Positions 20,709-30,001 of a stretch of DNA of 64,000 nt are shown one piece after another. The notes under the pieces were generated by a model, which did no database searches, was not told the DNA's origin, and saw only the letters and a list, made by a program, of their open reading frames with translations. Position 1 is the stretch's first letter, and every line of letters begins with the position of its first letter. A program made the translations under genes and the position numbers. Source of the stretch: JABWBD01 sp040768665 (GTDB taxonomy: Bacteria; Planctomycetota; Planctomycetia; Pirellulales; Thermoguttaceae); NCBI GenBank assembly GCA_040768665.1, contig JAXGMN010000014.1, forward strand, positions 124,001-188,000. Direction: 5' to 3'.

Positions 20709-21656
20709 GTGAATCCACACCAGTCCGTGCTTAAATCGGCATTATCGCGGCGGCAGTTTGTCCAAGGGGCGCTCGCCTTCGGCGCCTGCTCTCTGGCCGG
20801 CGGTCCGGGCCGTGCCGAGAAACGAGCCGAAGGCCACATCGACGCCCATGTCCACGTCTGGACCTCCGATACGGAACGCTATCCGCTCAAGCCCGGAATG
20901 AGTAAGGACCGCATGGCGATCCCGAGTTTCACACCGGAAGAGCTGTTCGCGCATTCGAAGCCCTGCGGCGTCGAGCGGATCGTCCTGATCCAGATGAGCT
21001 ACTATGGCTCGGACAATTCCTACATGCTCGACGCGATGAAGCGTTGCCCCGGCGTCTTTTCCGGCGTGGCCATTGTCGACGAGAGCAACCGGCCGTGCGA
21101 GGCGATGCGGGATCTGGCCGGCAAAGGAGTCCGCGGATTTCGGCTGCGTCCGCCCGGCAAGTCCGGCAGTGCCTGGCTCGACAATCCCCGGATCGCCGCC
21201 ATCTGGAAGTGCGGTGCGGAGCACAATCTGGCCATGTGCCTCCTGATCGACCCGCAGCACTTGCCCCTCATCCGGCAAATGGCAAAGCGACACCCGGACA
21301 CGCCCGTGGTCATCGACCATTTCGCCCGCATCGGAGCCGACGGCACGATCCGCAGCGACGACCTCGACGCGCTCTGCGACCTGGCAAAGAACGGCAACGT
21401 CAGCGTCAAGGTCTCGGCCTTTTACGCTCTCGGCAGGAAGAAGTCGCCGTACCTCGATCTTGCCCCGATGATCCGGCGCCTGATCGACGCCTACGGCCCC
21501 GAGCGGCTCATGTGGGCGTCTGACAGCCCTTTCCAGGTGCTCAACGGACACACATACCGCAGTTCCGTCGAACTGATCCGCACGGGGCTCGATTTCCTTT
21601 CCGACGCCGATCGGCAGTGGCTGCTGCGCAAGACCGCAGAGCGGGTCTTCTTCTGA
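20709..21656 (+). CDS. Tat-exported amidohydrolase (amidohydrolase_2 TIM barrel)
   Basis: 315 residues. SRRQFVQGALAFG at 13-25 is a twin-arginine signal. The mature protein begins with HIDAHVHVW, the metal-binding HxH of the amidohydrolase_2 family, and ends with LMWASDSPFQVL, the late conserved Asp region; VVIDHFARIG supplies a middle histidine. Relatives hydrolyse or decarboxylate small cyclic or aromatic acids and lactones such as 2-pyrone-4,6-dicarboxylate. The substrate here is unknown. The start is a GTG. It is the last gene of the UroD-M20-peroxiredoxin run and converges on the kinase gene, with 21 bases between the stops. Confidence 0.85.
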   Translation: MNPHQSVLKSALSRRQFVQGALAFGACSLAGGPGRAEKRAEGHIDAHVHVWTSDTERYPLKPGMSKDRMAIPSFTPEELFAHSKPCGVERIVLIQMSYYGSDNSYMLDAMKRCPGVFSGVAIVDESNRPCEAMRDLAGKGVRGFRLRPPGKSGSAWLDNPRIAAIWKCGAEHNLAMCLLIDPQHLPLIRQMAKRHPDTPVVIDHFARIGADGTIRSDDLDALCDLAKNGNVSVKVSAFYALGRKKSPYLDLAPMIRRLIDAYGPERLMWASDSPFQVLNGHTYRSSVELIRTGLDFLSDADRQWLLRKTAERVFF

Positions 21657-21677
21657 CGCTCACCGGCAATCCGGCGG

Positions 21678-24518
21678 CTACGATCCGCTCGGCGAAGGCG
21701 GAGCCGCGGCGGTAGTGCGAGCGGCCGGGCTGCTCCTTGTGATTTCGACTCCCTTGCCCGCCCTCGCTCGGACCCGCTTCAATGCCGCCTGAGCCACCGG
21801 CAGCGATGTCCTTGCCAGGCGGTCCTCGGCCAGTTCCGGATTCGCAGCCAATTCGGAAAGACTCTCGACGCACGTCTTCAGCATGGCTTCGCACTGCGGC
21901 ATCGCCTCCGGCTCGTTTCGCTCGCACCGGACCTGCGCCAACCGCAGACGGAAGAACTCCGTAAGCACACGGTTGTGGCACGGCAAATCCGGGAACTCCG
22001 CGACGCAAGTGCTCTGCCTGTCCAGCGCCCGCTGAAAGTACTCTTCGGCCTCGGGCAGTCGGTGCATGGCCCAACAAATCGTGCCAAGTTTGGCAAGGAT
22101 CAGCGCCTGGGAGGTCGCGTAGTGGGGAATAGTCGGACTTTGGACGACTAACCACTGCGACTCGTCCAGTGCCTTGAGCAGGTTCTCTTCGACGGCCGGC
22201 ACTGCCGCGAATTGCCCCTGCCACGGGAACAGTCCGACGGGAACCCAGGCATAGGTTGTTGTCAGCTCGTATCGGTAGTCGGCAACGGCCGGGTACTCGG
22301 CCTTCAACTTTTCCAGGATACGAATCGCGCGGTGGCGTCCTTCACCGCTCGCGGGTCCCCGAGCCGGTACCGGCGCAATCCCCGGCGGCCTGTGGCAGAG
22401 CGCGAGCAGAAAGCGATAGTCCGGGACGCCGGAATCCTCGCGGACCAACTCCTCCAGGATCCCCACCGCGCGCTTGCGCTGTTCGGAGCCGGCGTCGTGT
22501 TGCGGCCAAGGGTCCGTTTCGCCCGCCGGCTCGCGTCTTCCCAGACCTTCGGCCGCATTGGGCCTTCTGCTGCTAAGCAGGTAGAGGGTGCGGGCCAGCT
22601 CGTAACGAAAAACTGCCGGCGGAACGGCGGTTTGCTCGAAAGACTCGAGAACGGCCAGGGCCTCTTCGTGCGCGGCCAGTGCCGCCGTATGATCCAGCCT
22701 TGCCGACCGGACGTTGCCGATCTCATTGTGGCAGCGAGCCAACTCGGTGGCGACGGTTGCGGTGATACTCTGCTGTCGCGGAAGAGCCAGCAACTTCCGA
22801 ACGGCCCTCTCGTATTCGCGCTCGCCCTGCTCGGTCTGGCCAAGCCGTTGCCGGATGTCGCCCACGCGTCGGCTTGCGATCGCCGACTGCAAGGCCACGC
22901 GGCTGTCGTTGCTGGCCTGCTCCGCCAGCCGGTCGTAGAAAACGAGCAGGTGCTCCAGTAGCATTGCCGTTTCGCGCGATGCCTGAACGTGCACGGCGGC
23001 CCGTTGGTCAGCCGGGCAGGAAGTATCGCCCGAGCCCAGGCCGATGCATGCGCACGCCGCGCTGCCGGCTTCGGCGGAAGCGATCCCGACGCGGTCGGGC
23101 GAGAGCTGCAGGTAGATATTCTCGAGCACCGCCAGCGACACCAGCGAGGTCGCTTCAGCCCGATTCAGCGCAACCTTCGCCTCGCTGTACGCCGTTCTCG
23201 TCTCCCGGTAACCGGCCGCAGCGGTCACCACGACGGCGATCAGCAGCACTCCCGACAGCGCCGACACTCCGGCCAACGCGGGGTTTCGGCGGCACCACCG
23301 CCAGGCGCGGTCCGCACGACGGATCCGCCGGGCTGCGATCGGCCGGTCCTCCAGAAACGCCCGCAGGTCGGCGGCCAGCGCCGCCGCGGTCGCGTACCGG
23401 CCGGCGGGCTCGTGCGCCAGGCATTTCAGAACAATGGTCTCGAGATCCCGCGGGATGTCCGGACGGATCTTCCGCGGTCGAACCGGTTCGGCTTGACCGT
23501 ATCGGCCGCCGGGCGCCTCGCGGCGATCCGCAAAGGGCGGTTGCAGGGTCGCCAGCTCGTAAAGCGTCAGGCCAAGGGAGTACAGGTCGCTGCGTGCATC
23601 CGCACGGCCGAGGAACTGTTCGGGAGCCATGTAGCGGACGGTGCCCACCGCATCGCCGCTGCGGCTGAGGTCCGCGTGGTCCATCGCCCTCGCCAGACCA
23701 AAATCGGCGACATACACGGCCCCCTCCTCATCGATCAGGAGGTTGCTCGGCTTGATGTCGCGGTGCAGGGTGCCGTGAGCGTGTGCATGGGCGAGGGCTT
23801 CCGCTGCCCCGAGCCCGATCCGCGCCGCCGCGCGGAAGTGGTCCCGCCGGTCGCAAAGCTCCGCCGCTTGACTCGTCGCCTCCGGCTCACCGGCGGATGC
23901 CGCGGACGGACGGGGCCCGAATTTCTTCGTCACCAGCGCCCGCAACGTGGCGAGTAGATCCCGGCTGCCGCCGCCTCGCGCGGACCGCAATTCCACGAGG
24001 ATCTCGTCCAAACCGACGCCTCGCACCAGCGGCATGACGTAGTAGTGCAGGCCGTCCTGCTCGCCGACGCCGAAGACGGGCACGATGTTCGTGTGATGCA
24101 ACCGTGCGGCCGTCCGGGCTTCGCGCTCGAACCGGCCCACATCGCTCTCGCACAACAGGGCGTGTTTGGGGAGCACCTTCACGGCGACCCGTCGGCCAAG
24201 CGAGCGCTGCTCGGCCTCGTAGACGATGCCCATGCCGCCGCGCCCGATTTCCTGAACGATATCGAAATCGCCGAGATGCTCCGGCGGACGGGCCGAGTTG
24301 GTTCGCCGGATCGCGGCCCGGCAGTCGGCATTTTCCTTAAGGCGAAGCTGTTCCATCAGGCCGATGGTCGGAAAGAGCTGCCGGATTGATTCAGCATACG
24401 TGGGGTGCGTCGCGGCGTAGTCGGAGACGGAGGGGCGTTCGCCCTTGCGGCAGCGCAGGGCGAACTCGTCCGCAAGCAGGTCGAGAGGGTCTCGTTCATC
24501 GGACGCGTCGCGTTCCAC
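21678..24518 (-). CDS. Membrane Ser/Thr protein kinase with TPR-like tail
   Basis: 946 residues from the GTG at 24518. The kinase domain shows the glycine loop IGRGGMGIVY (91-100), the lysine in VAVKVLP (114), HRDIKPSN (252-259), DFGLA (272-276) and MAPEQF: a complete Hanks-type kinase. One membrane helix lies at about 415-437 (GVSALSGVLLIAVVVTAAAG). The rest is helical with tetratricopeptide-like repeats (EYERAVRKLLAL, AEEYFQRALDRQ). An N-terminal segment (LLADEFALRCRKGERPSVSDY) is typical of planctomycete kinases paired with ECF sigma factors. The GTG has AAAGAGG upstream; an ATG at 24608 would overlap the sigma gene by 8 bases and add 30 arginine-rich residues. Confidence 0.88.
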   Translation of the reverse strand: MERDASDERDPLDLLADEFALRCRKGERPSVSDYAATHPTYAESIRQLFPTIGLMEQLRLKENADCRAAIRRTNSARPPEHLGDFDIVQEIGRGGMGIVYEAEQRSLGRRVAVKVLPKHALLCESDVGRFEREARTAARLHHTNIVPVFGVGEQDGLHYYVMPLVRGVGLDEILVELRSARGGGSRDLLATLRALVTKKFGPRPSAASAGEPEATSQAAELCDRRDHFRAAARIGLGAAEALAHAHAHGTLHRDIKPSNLLIDEEGAVYVADFGLARAMDHADLSRSGDAVGTVRYMAPEQFLGRADARSDLYSLGLTLYELATLQPPFADRREAPGGRYGQAEPVRPRKIRPDIPRDLETIVLKCLAHEPAGRYATAAALAADLRAFLEDRPIAARRIRRADRAWRWCRRNPALAGVSALSGVLLIAVVVTAAAGYRETRTAYSEAKVALNRAEATSLVSLAVLENIYLQLSPDRVGIASAEAGSAACACIGLGSGDTSCPADQRAAVHVQASRETAMLLEHLLVFYDRLAEQASNDSRVALQSAIASRRVGDIRQRLGQTEQGEREYERAVRKLLALPRQQSITATVATELARCHNEIGNVRSARLDHTAALAAHEEALAVLESFEQTAVPPAVFRYELARTLYLLSSRRPNAAEGLGRREPAGETDPWPQHDAGSEQRKRAVGILEELVREDSGVPDYRFLLALCHRPPGIAPVPARGPASGEGRHRAIRILEKLKAEYPAVADYRYELTTTYAWVPVGLFPWQGQFAAVPAVEENLLKALDESQWLVVQSPTIPHYATSQALILAKLGTICWAMHRLPEAEEYFQRALDRQSTCVAEFPDLPCHNRVLTEFFRLRLAQVRCERNEPEAMPQCEAMLKTCVESLSELAANPELAEDRLARTSLPVAQAALKRVRARAGKGVEITRSSPAARTTAAAPPSPSGS

Positions 24519-24600
24519 CGTCTTCCTCTTTCGGGGCCGTACCCTCGAGGCTGGTTTGCATCGGACTCTTGCGGGCCGGCAAGACCTCGTCCCGCCGGCA

Positions 24601-25227
24601 TCATGCAAGATTCTGTTCGACGAACATGACGCTTCTCAACCGTTCCAGTGCACGAAGATAGCGCTTGCTCGCCGCGTACTTATCGATGCCAAGGATTTCA
24701 GCCACCTCGTTATTGCTCAGTTCTTCCAGATGCCGGAGCACCAGGACTTCACGATCGATTTCTTCGAGCGAATCCAGCGCTGCCCGCAGCTCGCATGCCG
24801 CTTCCTCCCGCACGGCAAACTGGCTCGGCGTGGTAAGGCTATCGGCCAGTTGAGCCACCAGCAGAGCCGAACTTGTACCCGCCGACGCACACCGGTACGC
24901 ACTGACCTCCTGCCGAACGTCGCGCATCTGAGTTCCGAGATACCGGCGATGGGTGTCAATCAGTACCTGCGAGCTAATCTGGCGGAGCCAGACGAAAAAC
25001 GGCACCGAGGGACAGTCGAGGTAATCCTCCACTCGGCGGGCAGCTTCCACAAAGGCGTCTTGAAGAATGTCCTCGATTTCCACCTTTCCGAAAATCCGCC
25101 GATCGAGCCGCAAAGCGATCATCCGCGCCAGTTTCGGCCGATACCGCTCCAGCAAGGCTGCGACGGCCTCGCGTCCGCGGCTGCGGAGCAGCTCCAGTTC
25201 GGCGGCATTCTCGGGGTGGGCGACCAT
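24601..25227 (-). CDS. ECF-type RNA polymerase sigma factor
   Basis: About 208 residues from the ATG at 25227; the frame is open to 25395, so the start is uncertain. Sigma region 2 is visible as EIEDILQDAFVEAARRVEDYL and VPFFVWLRQISSQVLIDTHRR. Region 4 follows as LRAALDSLEEIDREVLVLRHLEELSNNEVAEILGI with a helix-turn-helix. This is the pattern of planctomycete ECF factors encoded next to a Hanks kinase, where the kinase is thought to control the factor. The kinase follows on the same strand within about 80 bases. Confidence 0.85.
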   Translation of the reverse strand: MVAHPENAAELELLRSRGREAVAALLERYRPKLARMIALRLDRRIFGKVEIEDILQDAFVEAARRVEDYLDCPSVPFFVWLRQISSQVLIDTHRRYLGTQMRDVRQEVSAYRCASAGTSSALLVAQLADSLTTPSQFAVREEAACELRAALDSLEEIDREVLVLRHLEELSNNEVAEILGIDKYAASKRYLRALERLRSVMFVEQNLA

Positions 25228-25500
25228 CGGAAACACGAGCGGCAGGTGAGCGGATGCATTGTCAGGCGGGGACACATTCCATGGTAAGCGGAGAGACGCG
25301 GTTTCCGCAAGGCGGTACCCGGCAGGCTCACGGCGGGTTCTTGGGGGTATTCCGCACGGTGCCAACTTACGTTCCTGCAACAGCTTGCCACACACCTTCG
25401 GGCTTCTTGCTTGTACGTTCCGTCAGGGATAGACTACCCTTAGAATGAGCGGTCGCAGCGGAGTCAACCATGCGACCCGAGGTAAGTGGGGGATACAACC

Positions 25501-26748
25501 ATGCCGCTCAACGTCGAAGTCTGTCGCGATGTGCTCTTCTCGCCCTCAAAGCATGTGACTCTCTGGGCACTGAATCCGGCTTACGCCTCGCCGCAGGGCA
25601 CCGGCATGGTGATGACGGTCACCGAGACCGACGGCCACGGACTTGGAGCCGGACGCTACCTGGAGTGGACGACCACGTGCTGGCGATTCCGGTCGCTCGA
25701 CGGCGGCGCGACGTGGTATCCTGCGGACCAGCCCTTGTTGCACCCGATCACGGCTCGCAACCAAAAGACCCACGTCGGCTACGAGGGGCCATGGGCATAC
25801 TGGCTCGAGGCGAAGTCAGGCAACTTGATCGGGCTCCATTCAACTCCGGAGTACTCGAACGATTTCGAGAAGAGCCGGTCGCGGTTCTTCTATGCCGTTT
25901 CCAACGACGGCGGTTTTCAATGGACTCCGCGCCGCCGGATCATTCATTGCGGCGACGGCTGCGACCGGGATCGCTGGATGCCCGGCTTTGACGGCAGCCG
26001 CCACACCGCGCAATTCGACCAGCCGCACCCGGTCACCTTGGAGGATGGAACCCTGGTCTTCGGCTTTACGGTCAAGACGCCGCGTTATGCCACGCGATTC
26101 TTTCGCGGCCGGTGGAACGACGCCGGGCAGGCGATCCAGTGGGAGGCGAGCGAGAGTATCACTGTGCCGGAAGCGGTCTCTTCCACCGGCCCCTGCGAGC
26201 CCGACCTACTGCCGCTGGGCGGACAACGCCTGCTGGCCACGATGCGGACCCAGGGAATTCCCAACAAGAAGGTTCCCACCACCAGGCAGTACGCCGTATC
26301 GGAAGACGGAGGCCGGACGTGGTGCAAACCGGAGCCGTTGAAGTACGACGACGGCACCTTGGTCTGGGTGCCCGCCGCGATCAGCGCATTCGAACGCGAC
26401 CCGGCCAGCGGACGCGTCTTCTGGTTCGGCAATATTCAACCCGGCCCGGTCTATGGCCAGATCCCGCGTTATCCGTTGACGATGGCCCAGCTCGATACCA
26501 GGCGGCTGTGCATCCTCAAGGACACCGTCACGGTAATCCAGGATCTTCCTCCCGGCGCACCGCGCGCGGGCGATCCCAAGAAAGGTGAACTCGGGCGGCG
26601 GTACAGCAACTTCGGCCACTACGTCGACCGGAAGACCGGCGAATTCGTGCTGCTGGTGGCGGAAGAGCCTCGGAAGACATGGGACGACTACTGGTCGGAC
26701 ACGGTTCGTTTCCGCATCCGGCTTCGAACGGAAACGAATTCGAAATGA
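25501..26748 (+). CDS. Sialidase-like (BNR/Asp-box) beta-propeller protein
   Basis: 415 residues. Asp-box motifs SxDGGxxW occur three times (SLDGGATW at 65-72, SNDGGFQW and SEDGGRTW), which mark six-bladed sialidase-type propellers. No signal peptide is apparent with the ATG at 25501, so location is unclear. Planctomycetes carry many such proteins near sugar and amidohydrolase genes, and many are not true neuraminidases. The catalytic Arg triad of sialidases cannot be confirmed by eye. It is transcribed away from the sigma/kinase pair. Confidence 0.7.
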   Translation: MPLNVEVCRDVLFSPSKHVTLWALNPAYASPQGTGMVMTVTETDGHGLGAGRYLEWTTTCWRFRSLDGGATWYPADQPLLHPITARNQKTHVGYEGPWAYWLEAKSGNLIGLHSTPEYSNDFEKSRSRFFYAVSNDGGFQWTPRRRIIHCGDGCDRDRWMPGFDGSRHTAQFDQPHPVTLEDGTLVFGFTVKTPRYATRFFRGRWNDAGQAIQWEASESITVPEAVSSTGPCEPDLLPLGGQRLLATMRTQGIPNKKVPTTRQYAVSEDGGRTWCKPEPLKYDDGTLVWVPAAISAFERDPASGRVFWFGNIQPGPVYGQIPRYPLTMAQLDTRRLCILKDTVTVIQDLPPGAPRAGDPKKGELGRRYSNFGHYVDRKTGEFVLLVAEEPRKTWDDYWSDTVRFRIRLRTETNSK

Positions 26749-27055
26749 TTCCGACCACGTCCCTCGCCTGCGGTTTGGTGATAGAGATCCCGGGTAAGCA
26801 CCGGGGACAGACGGGGCGGTGTCTCCGCTGTGTGGCGGCCCCGTCGATGTGCCACTTAAGAGCGGATCAGCCTGTTGGGACTGATGTTCGGGACGTTCCG
26901 TCGCGAGGCGGCAATCGTCTACCTGATGAGCCCATGCCAGTGCGCCGCGGTGTTTTTATTCCCTGCTGATTCTTCGGGCCCTCGGTCTTCGGCTGATCCA
27001 ACGTCGGCGTGCGAAAGAAGCGAGATAGTGTTTTGCGGCACGATTCGATGTCTTG
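26749..27055. other. Intergenic interval with a zinc-ribbon-like remnant
   Basis: No intact gene. On the plus strand at about 26765-26845 the frame reads ACGLVIEIPGKHRGQTGRCL then RC, which resembles the small zinc-ribbon domain (C..C...IP....G..g.C..C) common in planctomycete proteins. It lacks its second cysteine pair partner and a clear start. Otherwise nothing is seen. Confidence 0.3.
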
Positions 27056-28450
27056 TCATTCGCTCGGCTCCCCCAGTTTCTTTCGGAGCGTGGTCCGGTG
27101 GAGTCCGAGTCGGCGGGCGGCGGCAGCGTACTGTCCCTGGCAGTGCTCCAATGCCGCCTTCAACAGCGGCGGCTCCGTCAGGCTCAAGAATTTCGCATAG
27201 AGGTCGCCGTCTTCCGGCGCATCCCGAAGCTGCGCTTCCGCCCACTGGCGAATCAGCATGGCTACGAGGCATTCCTGCCCCGGGCCGCTGGTCGCCGACG
27301 CAGCGGCGGGCGGCAGGTGTTCCACGAGCAGCGGGCCGCCGCGCGCGAGAATTGTGGCGTGCTCGATGGCATTACGGAGTTCCCGGACGTTGCCATGCCA
27401 CGGGCGGCGTTCGATCTCGGCCATCGTTTCCGGCGGTACGCTTGGGCGTGCCAGCCCGCCCCCGGCCGTGAGCATCGCGAGGAAATGGTCGATCAATTGC
27501 GGGATGTCTCCTCGCCGCTTGCGGAGCGGCGGCAGCTCGATTTCGAACGTGATCAGTCGAAAATAGAGATCGTCGCGAAATGAATGCCCGGCAACCCGCT
27601 CGGACAGGTCGCGATTGGTGGCCGAAATCACGCGAAAGTCGGACCGCAGCGGCCGGTCGGCGCCGACCGGCAAAACCTCGCCGTATTCCAAGGCGCGCAA
27701 GAGCTTTACCTGCACGCTCATAGGGATCTCGGCGACTTCGTCGAGGAAGATCGTTCCGCCGTCGGCCTGCTCCAGAAGTCCCTTGCGGCCCTGTTCCGCA
27801 CCGGTGAATGCACCGCGCACGTGACCGAACAGTTCGCTCTCCGCGAGCGAGGGGCTGAGCGAGGCGATATTCACCGCGACAAACGGCGCGGCGGCGCGGC
27901 TACTGAAGCGATGGATCGCTCTGGCCACGAGCTCCTTGCCCGTGCCGCTTTCGCCCCGCAAGTGGACGCAGGCATCGGAAGGGGCGACCAGGGCAATCCG
28001 CTTAAACACCTCCTGCATCGCCGGAGACGTGCCGACGATCCGGCTTGAGGAATCCTTGTCGCCAGGCTCCTCGCGAGCCGCCGGGGCCGGGCCGCGCCGC
28101 AACGCCCGCTCGATGGCCCGGCGGGCAACGCTCAAATCGAACGGCTTAGTCAGATAGTCGAACGCGCCGTTGCGGACCGCTTGGACCGCCGTATCGAGTT
28201 CGCCGTAGGCCGTGATCACGACGATCGGGATCTCGCCCGCGGCCTTGCGAAACAGCCGCATCGCCGAGAGCCCATCCATGCCGGGCAGACGAACATCCAG
28301 CACGATGGCGTCCGGCCGCTGATCGCGGGCCAGCTCGAGGCCTTCCTCGGCAGTCGCGGCGGTCGCGGCGGAGAGGCCGAGTTGGGACGCCAGCTTGGCC
28401 AGTCCCCAGCAAATGCTCTGTTCGTCGTCAACAATCAACAGGTGCGGCAT
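27056..28450 (-). CDS. Sigma-54-dependent response regulator, NtrC family
   Basis: 464 residues in the full three-domain layout. The receiver domain has the phospho-acceptor Asp52 (IVLDVRLPG) and Lys102 (TKPF). The AAA+ domain has Walker A GESGTGKE (166-173) and GAFTGA (213-218), the loop that contacts sigma-54. A C-terminal Fis-type helix-turn-helix ends in YAAAARRLGLHRTTLRKKLG. It should activate sigma-54 promoters after phosphorylation by the adjacent histidine kinase, whose gene overlaps this start by 23 bases, suggesting coupled translation. Target genes cannot be told from the sequence. Confidence 0.93.
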   Translation of the reverse strand: MPHLLIVDDEQSICWGLAKLASQLGLSAATAATAEEGLELARDQRPDAIVLDVRLPGMDGLSAMRLFRKAAGEIPIVVITAYGELDTAVQAVRNGAFDYLTKPFDLSVARRAIERALRRGPAPAAREEPGDKDSSSRIVGTSPAMQEVFKRIALVAPSDACVHLRGESGTGKELVARAIHRFSSRAAAPFVAVNIASLSPSLAESELFGHVRGAFTGAEQGRKGLLEQADGGTIFLDEVAEIPMSVQVKLLRALEYGEVLPVGADRPLRSDFRVISATNRDLSERVAGHSFRDDLYFRLITFEIELPPLRKRRGDIPQLIDHFLAMLTAGGGLARPSVPPETMAEIERRPWHGNVRELRNAIEHATILARGGPLLVEHLPPAAASATSGPGQECLVAMLIRQWAEAQLRDAPEDGDLYAKFLSLTEPPLLKAALEHCQGQYAAAARRLGLHRTTLRKKLGEPSE

Positions 28451-29837
28451 GGGCGGCAGTTTGCTCCACGAGCGGAAGTTCTACGGTGAAGGCGGTCATC
28501 GAACTGCGGCGTTCCCACCGGATGGTACCGCGGTGTTGCTCGACCACCTGGCGCGCCACGGCCAGGCCGAGGCCCGTACCATCGGGTTTGTCCGTCATGA
28601 ACGGCTCGAAGAGCCGTTGGGCCGTATCGGGGGCCGGCCCCGGTCCGCTATCCTGGAAGCACAACACGGCGCGGCCGCCATCACGCCTCAGTTCGACTGC
28701 GACCCGGGCGCCATCCGGACCATGCGAGGCGACCGCCTCAATCGCGTTGAGCACGAGATTGACGATCACTTGCTCCAGGGCAGCCCGCTCGGCCAACACC
28801 TCCAAAGGTTCGTCCGGCCGGACGACTTCCAGTTCGATCTTGCCGTGGTGGCAGGCGGGCCCCACCAGCGTGAGCACCTCCTCGACGAGGATTCCGACGT
28901 CGAGTTTTTCGGGCGAGGCGGCACTCGGCCGGCCCAGCGTCAGGAATCGCTTCAGGTAGGATTCCATCAGCTTGAGCTGGCGGGAAGCGACTTCGAGCGA
29001 CTCGCCGTTGGCGTCGGCCGGGCATTCGTTCCGGTGCAGTTCAAGAGCCATCAGGGCCCCGGTGGCGGCGTTGCGGAGCTGATGCGCCAGACCTGCCCCG
29101 AGTTGGCCCAAGGTACGAAGACGTTCGCTGCGACGGACCTCCTCTTCGTAGCGGCTGAGCTGTTCGGTCATTCGGTCGATCGATTCTGCCAGCTCTCCGA
29201 GTTCGTCCTGGCGGTGACGCAACGTCACAGGGCGGAAGTCGCCCGCGGCAATCTGCGCCGCGCGGTCGCCGAGCTGCCGGATCGGGCGGACAAAGCGGCG
29301 CGCGAGGAGCGCCGTGACACTCGCCGCCCCGGCCGCGGCCAAAGCGCCGACAAGGATTGCCGGATAAGCGGCCTGGCGTGCGGCGGCCTCCCAACGGTCT
29401 TCTGGATAAAGGACGACGAGCGACCCACCCCGACCGCTGCCGCGGCCCACCGGCACACGGGCGGCCAGGTAGCACCGGCTACCGAGGACCAGCGGCGGCG
29501 ATTCCGCCAGCGACGCCATCTCGAGGCTGTTGCGAACTTGCGCGATCGCGGTCCGTGCATTGGGGTCCATGGCGCGGGTAGCGGAATGGAAACTTCCGTC
29601 ACGATCCAGCAGGACGAACTCCGCGCCCGACAGCCCGCTCATCTGGCGGAGAACCGATTCCGTAAGCGGAAAAGCCGCTTCGGTCAGCGTCTGGACAACG
29701 CTGCGGAGCCGCTCCTCCTGCTGGCGGCTGGCATGGACGGCGCTCACCCATGCACCGGCTCCGGCGGTCAGCACGATTGCAGCGACAACCACCGACAGCA
29801 TCGGCACGAGAATTTGGATCTGGATCGGCCATCTCAT
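28428..29837 (-). CDS. Membrane sensor histidine kinase (HAMP, HisKA, HATPase_c)
   Basis: 469 residues. Two membrane helices (IQIQILVPMLSVVVAAIVL near the N-terminus and YPAILVGALAAAGAASVTAL near 170-190) enclose an extracytoplasmic sensor part. A HAMP linker follows (RRFVRPIRQLGDRAAQIAAG), then an H-box with His252 in GLAHQLRN. The ATPase part has NLVLNAIEA (N-box), FQDSGPGP (G1) and DGTGLGLAVARQVVEQHRG (G2). The ATG at 29837 begins a normal membrane anchor; the frame is open to 29990 but that extension is implausible. It forms a two-component pair with the downstream regulator. Confidence 0.92.
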   Translation of the reverse strand: MRWPIQIQILVPMLSVVVAAIVLTAGAGAWVSAVHASRQQEERLRSVVQTLTEAAFPLTESVLRQMSGLSGAEFVLLDRDGSFHSATRAMDPNARTAIAQVRNSLEMASLAESPPLVLGSRCYLAARVPVGRGSGRGGSLVVLYPEDRWEAAARQAAYPAILVGALAAAGAASVTALLARRFVRPIRQLGDRAAQIAAGDFRPVTLRHRQDELGELAESIDRMTEQLSRYEEEVRRSERLRTLGQLGAGLAHQLRNAATGALMALELHRNECPADANGESLEVASRQLKLMESYLKRFLTLGRPSAASPEKLDVGILVEEVLTLVGPACHHGKIELEVVRPDEPLEVLAERAALEQVIVNLVLNAIEAVASHGPDGARVAVELRRDGGRAVLCFQDSGPGPAPDTAQRLFEPFMTDKPDGTGLGLAVARQVVEQHRGTIRWERRSSMTAFTVELPLVEQTAAHAAPVDC

Positions 29838-30001
29838 ATATTCCACGTTACTGCGCCCGCGTCGAGAAGGCAACGGAGCAGCAGCGAGGCAGCGGGAGCC
29901 GTTATCTGCCGTTTGACGGCAAGTTGCGCCGCACCTATGCTGAGAGCGGCTGGGAAAAGAGCTGGGATTGCCCCTGCCTTGAACAGACAAACGGAGTCCT
30001 C

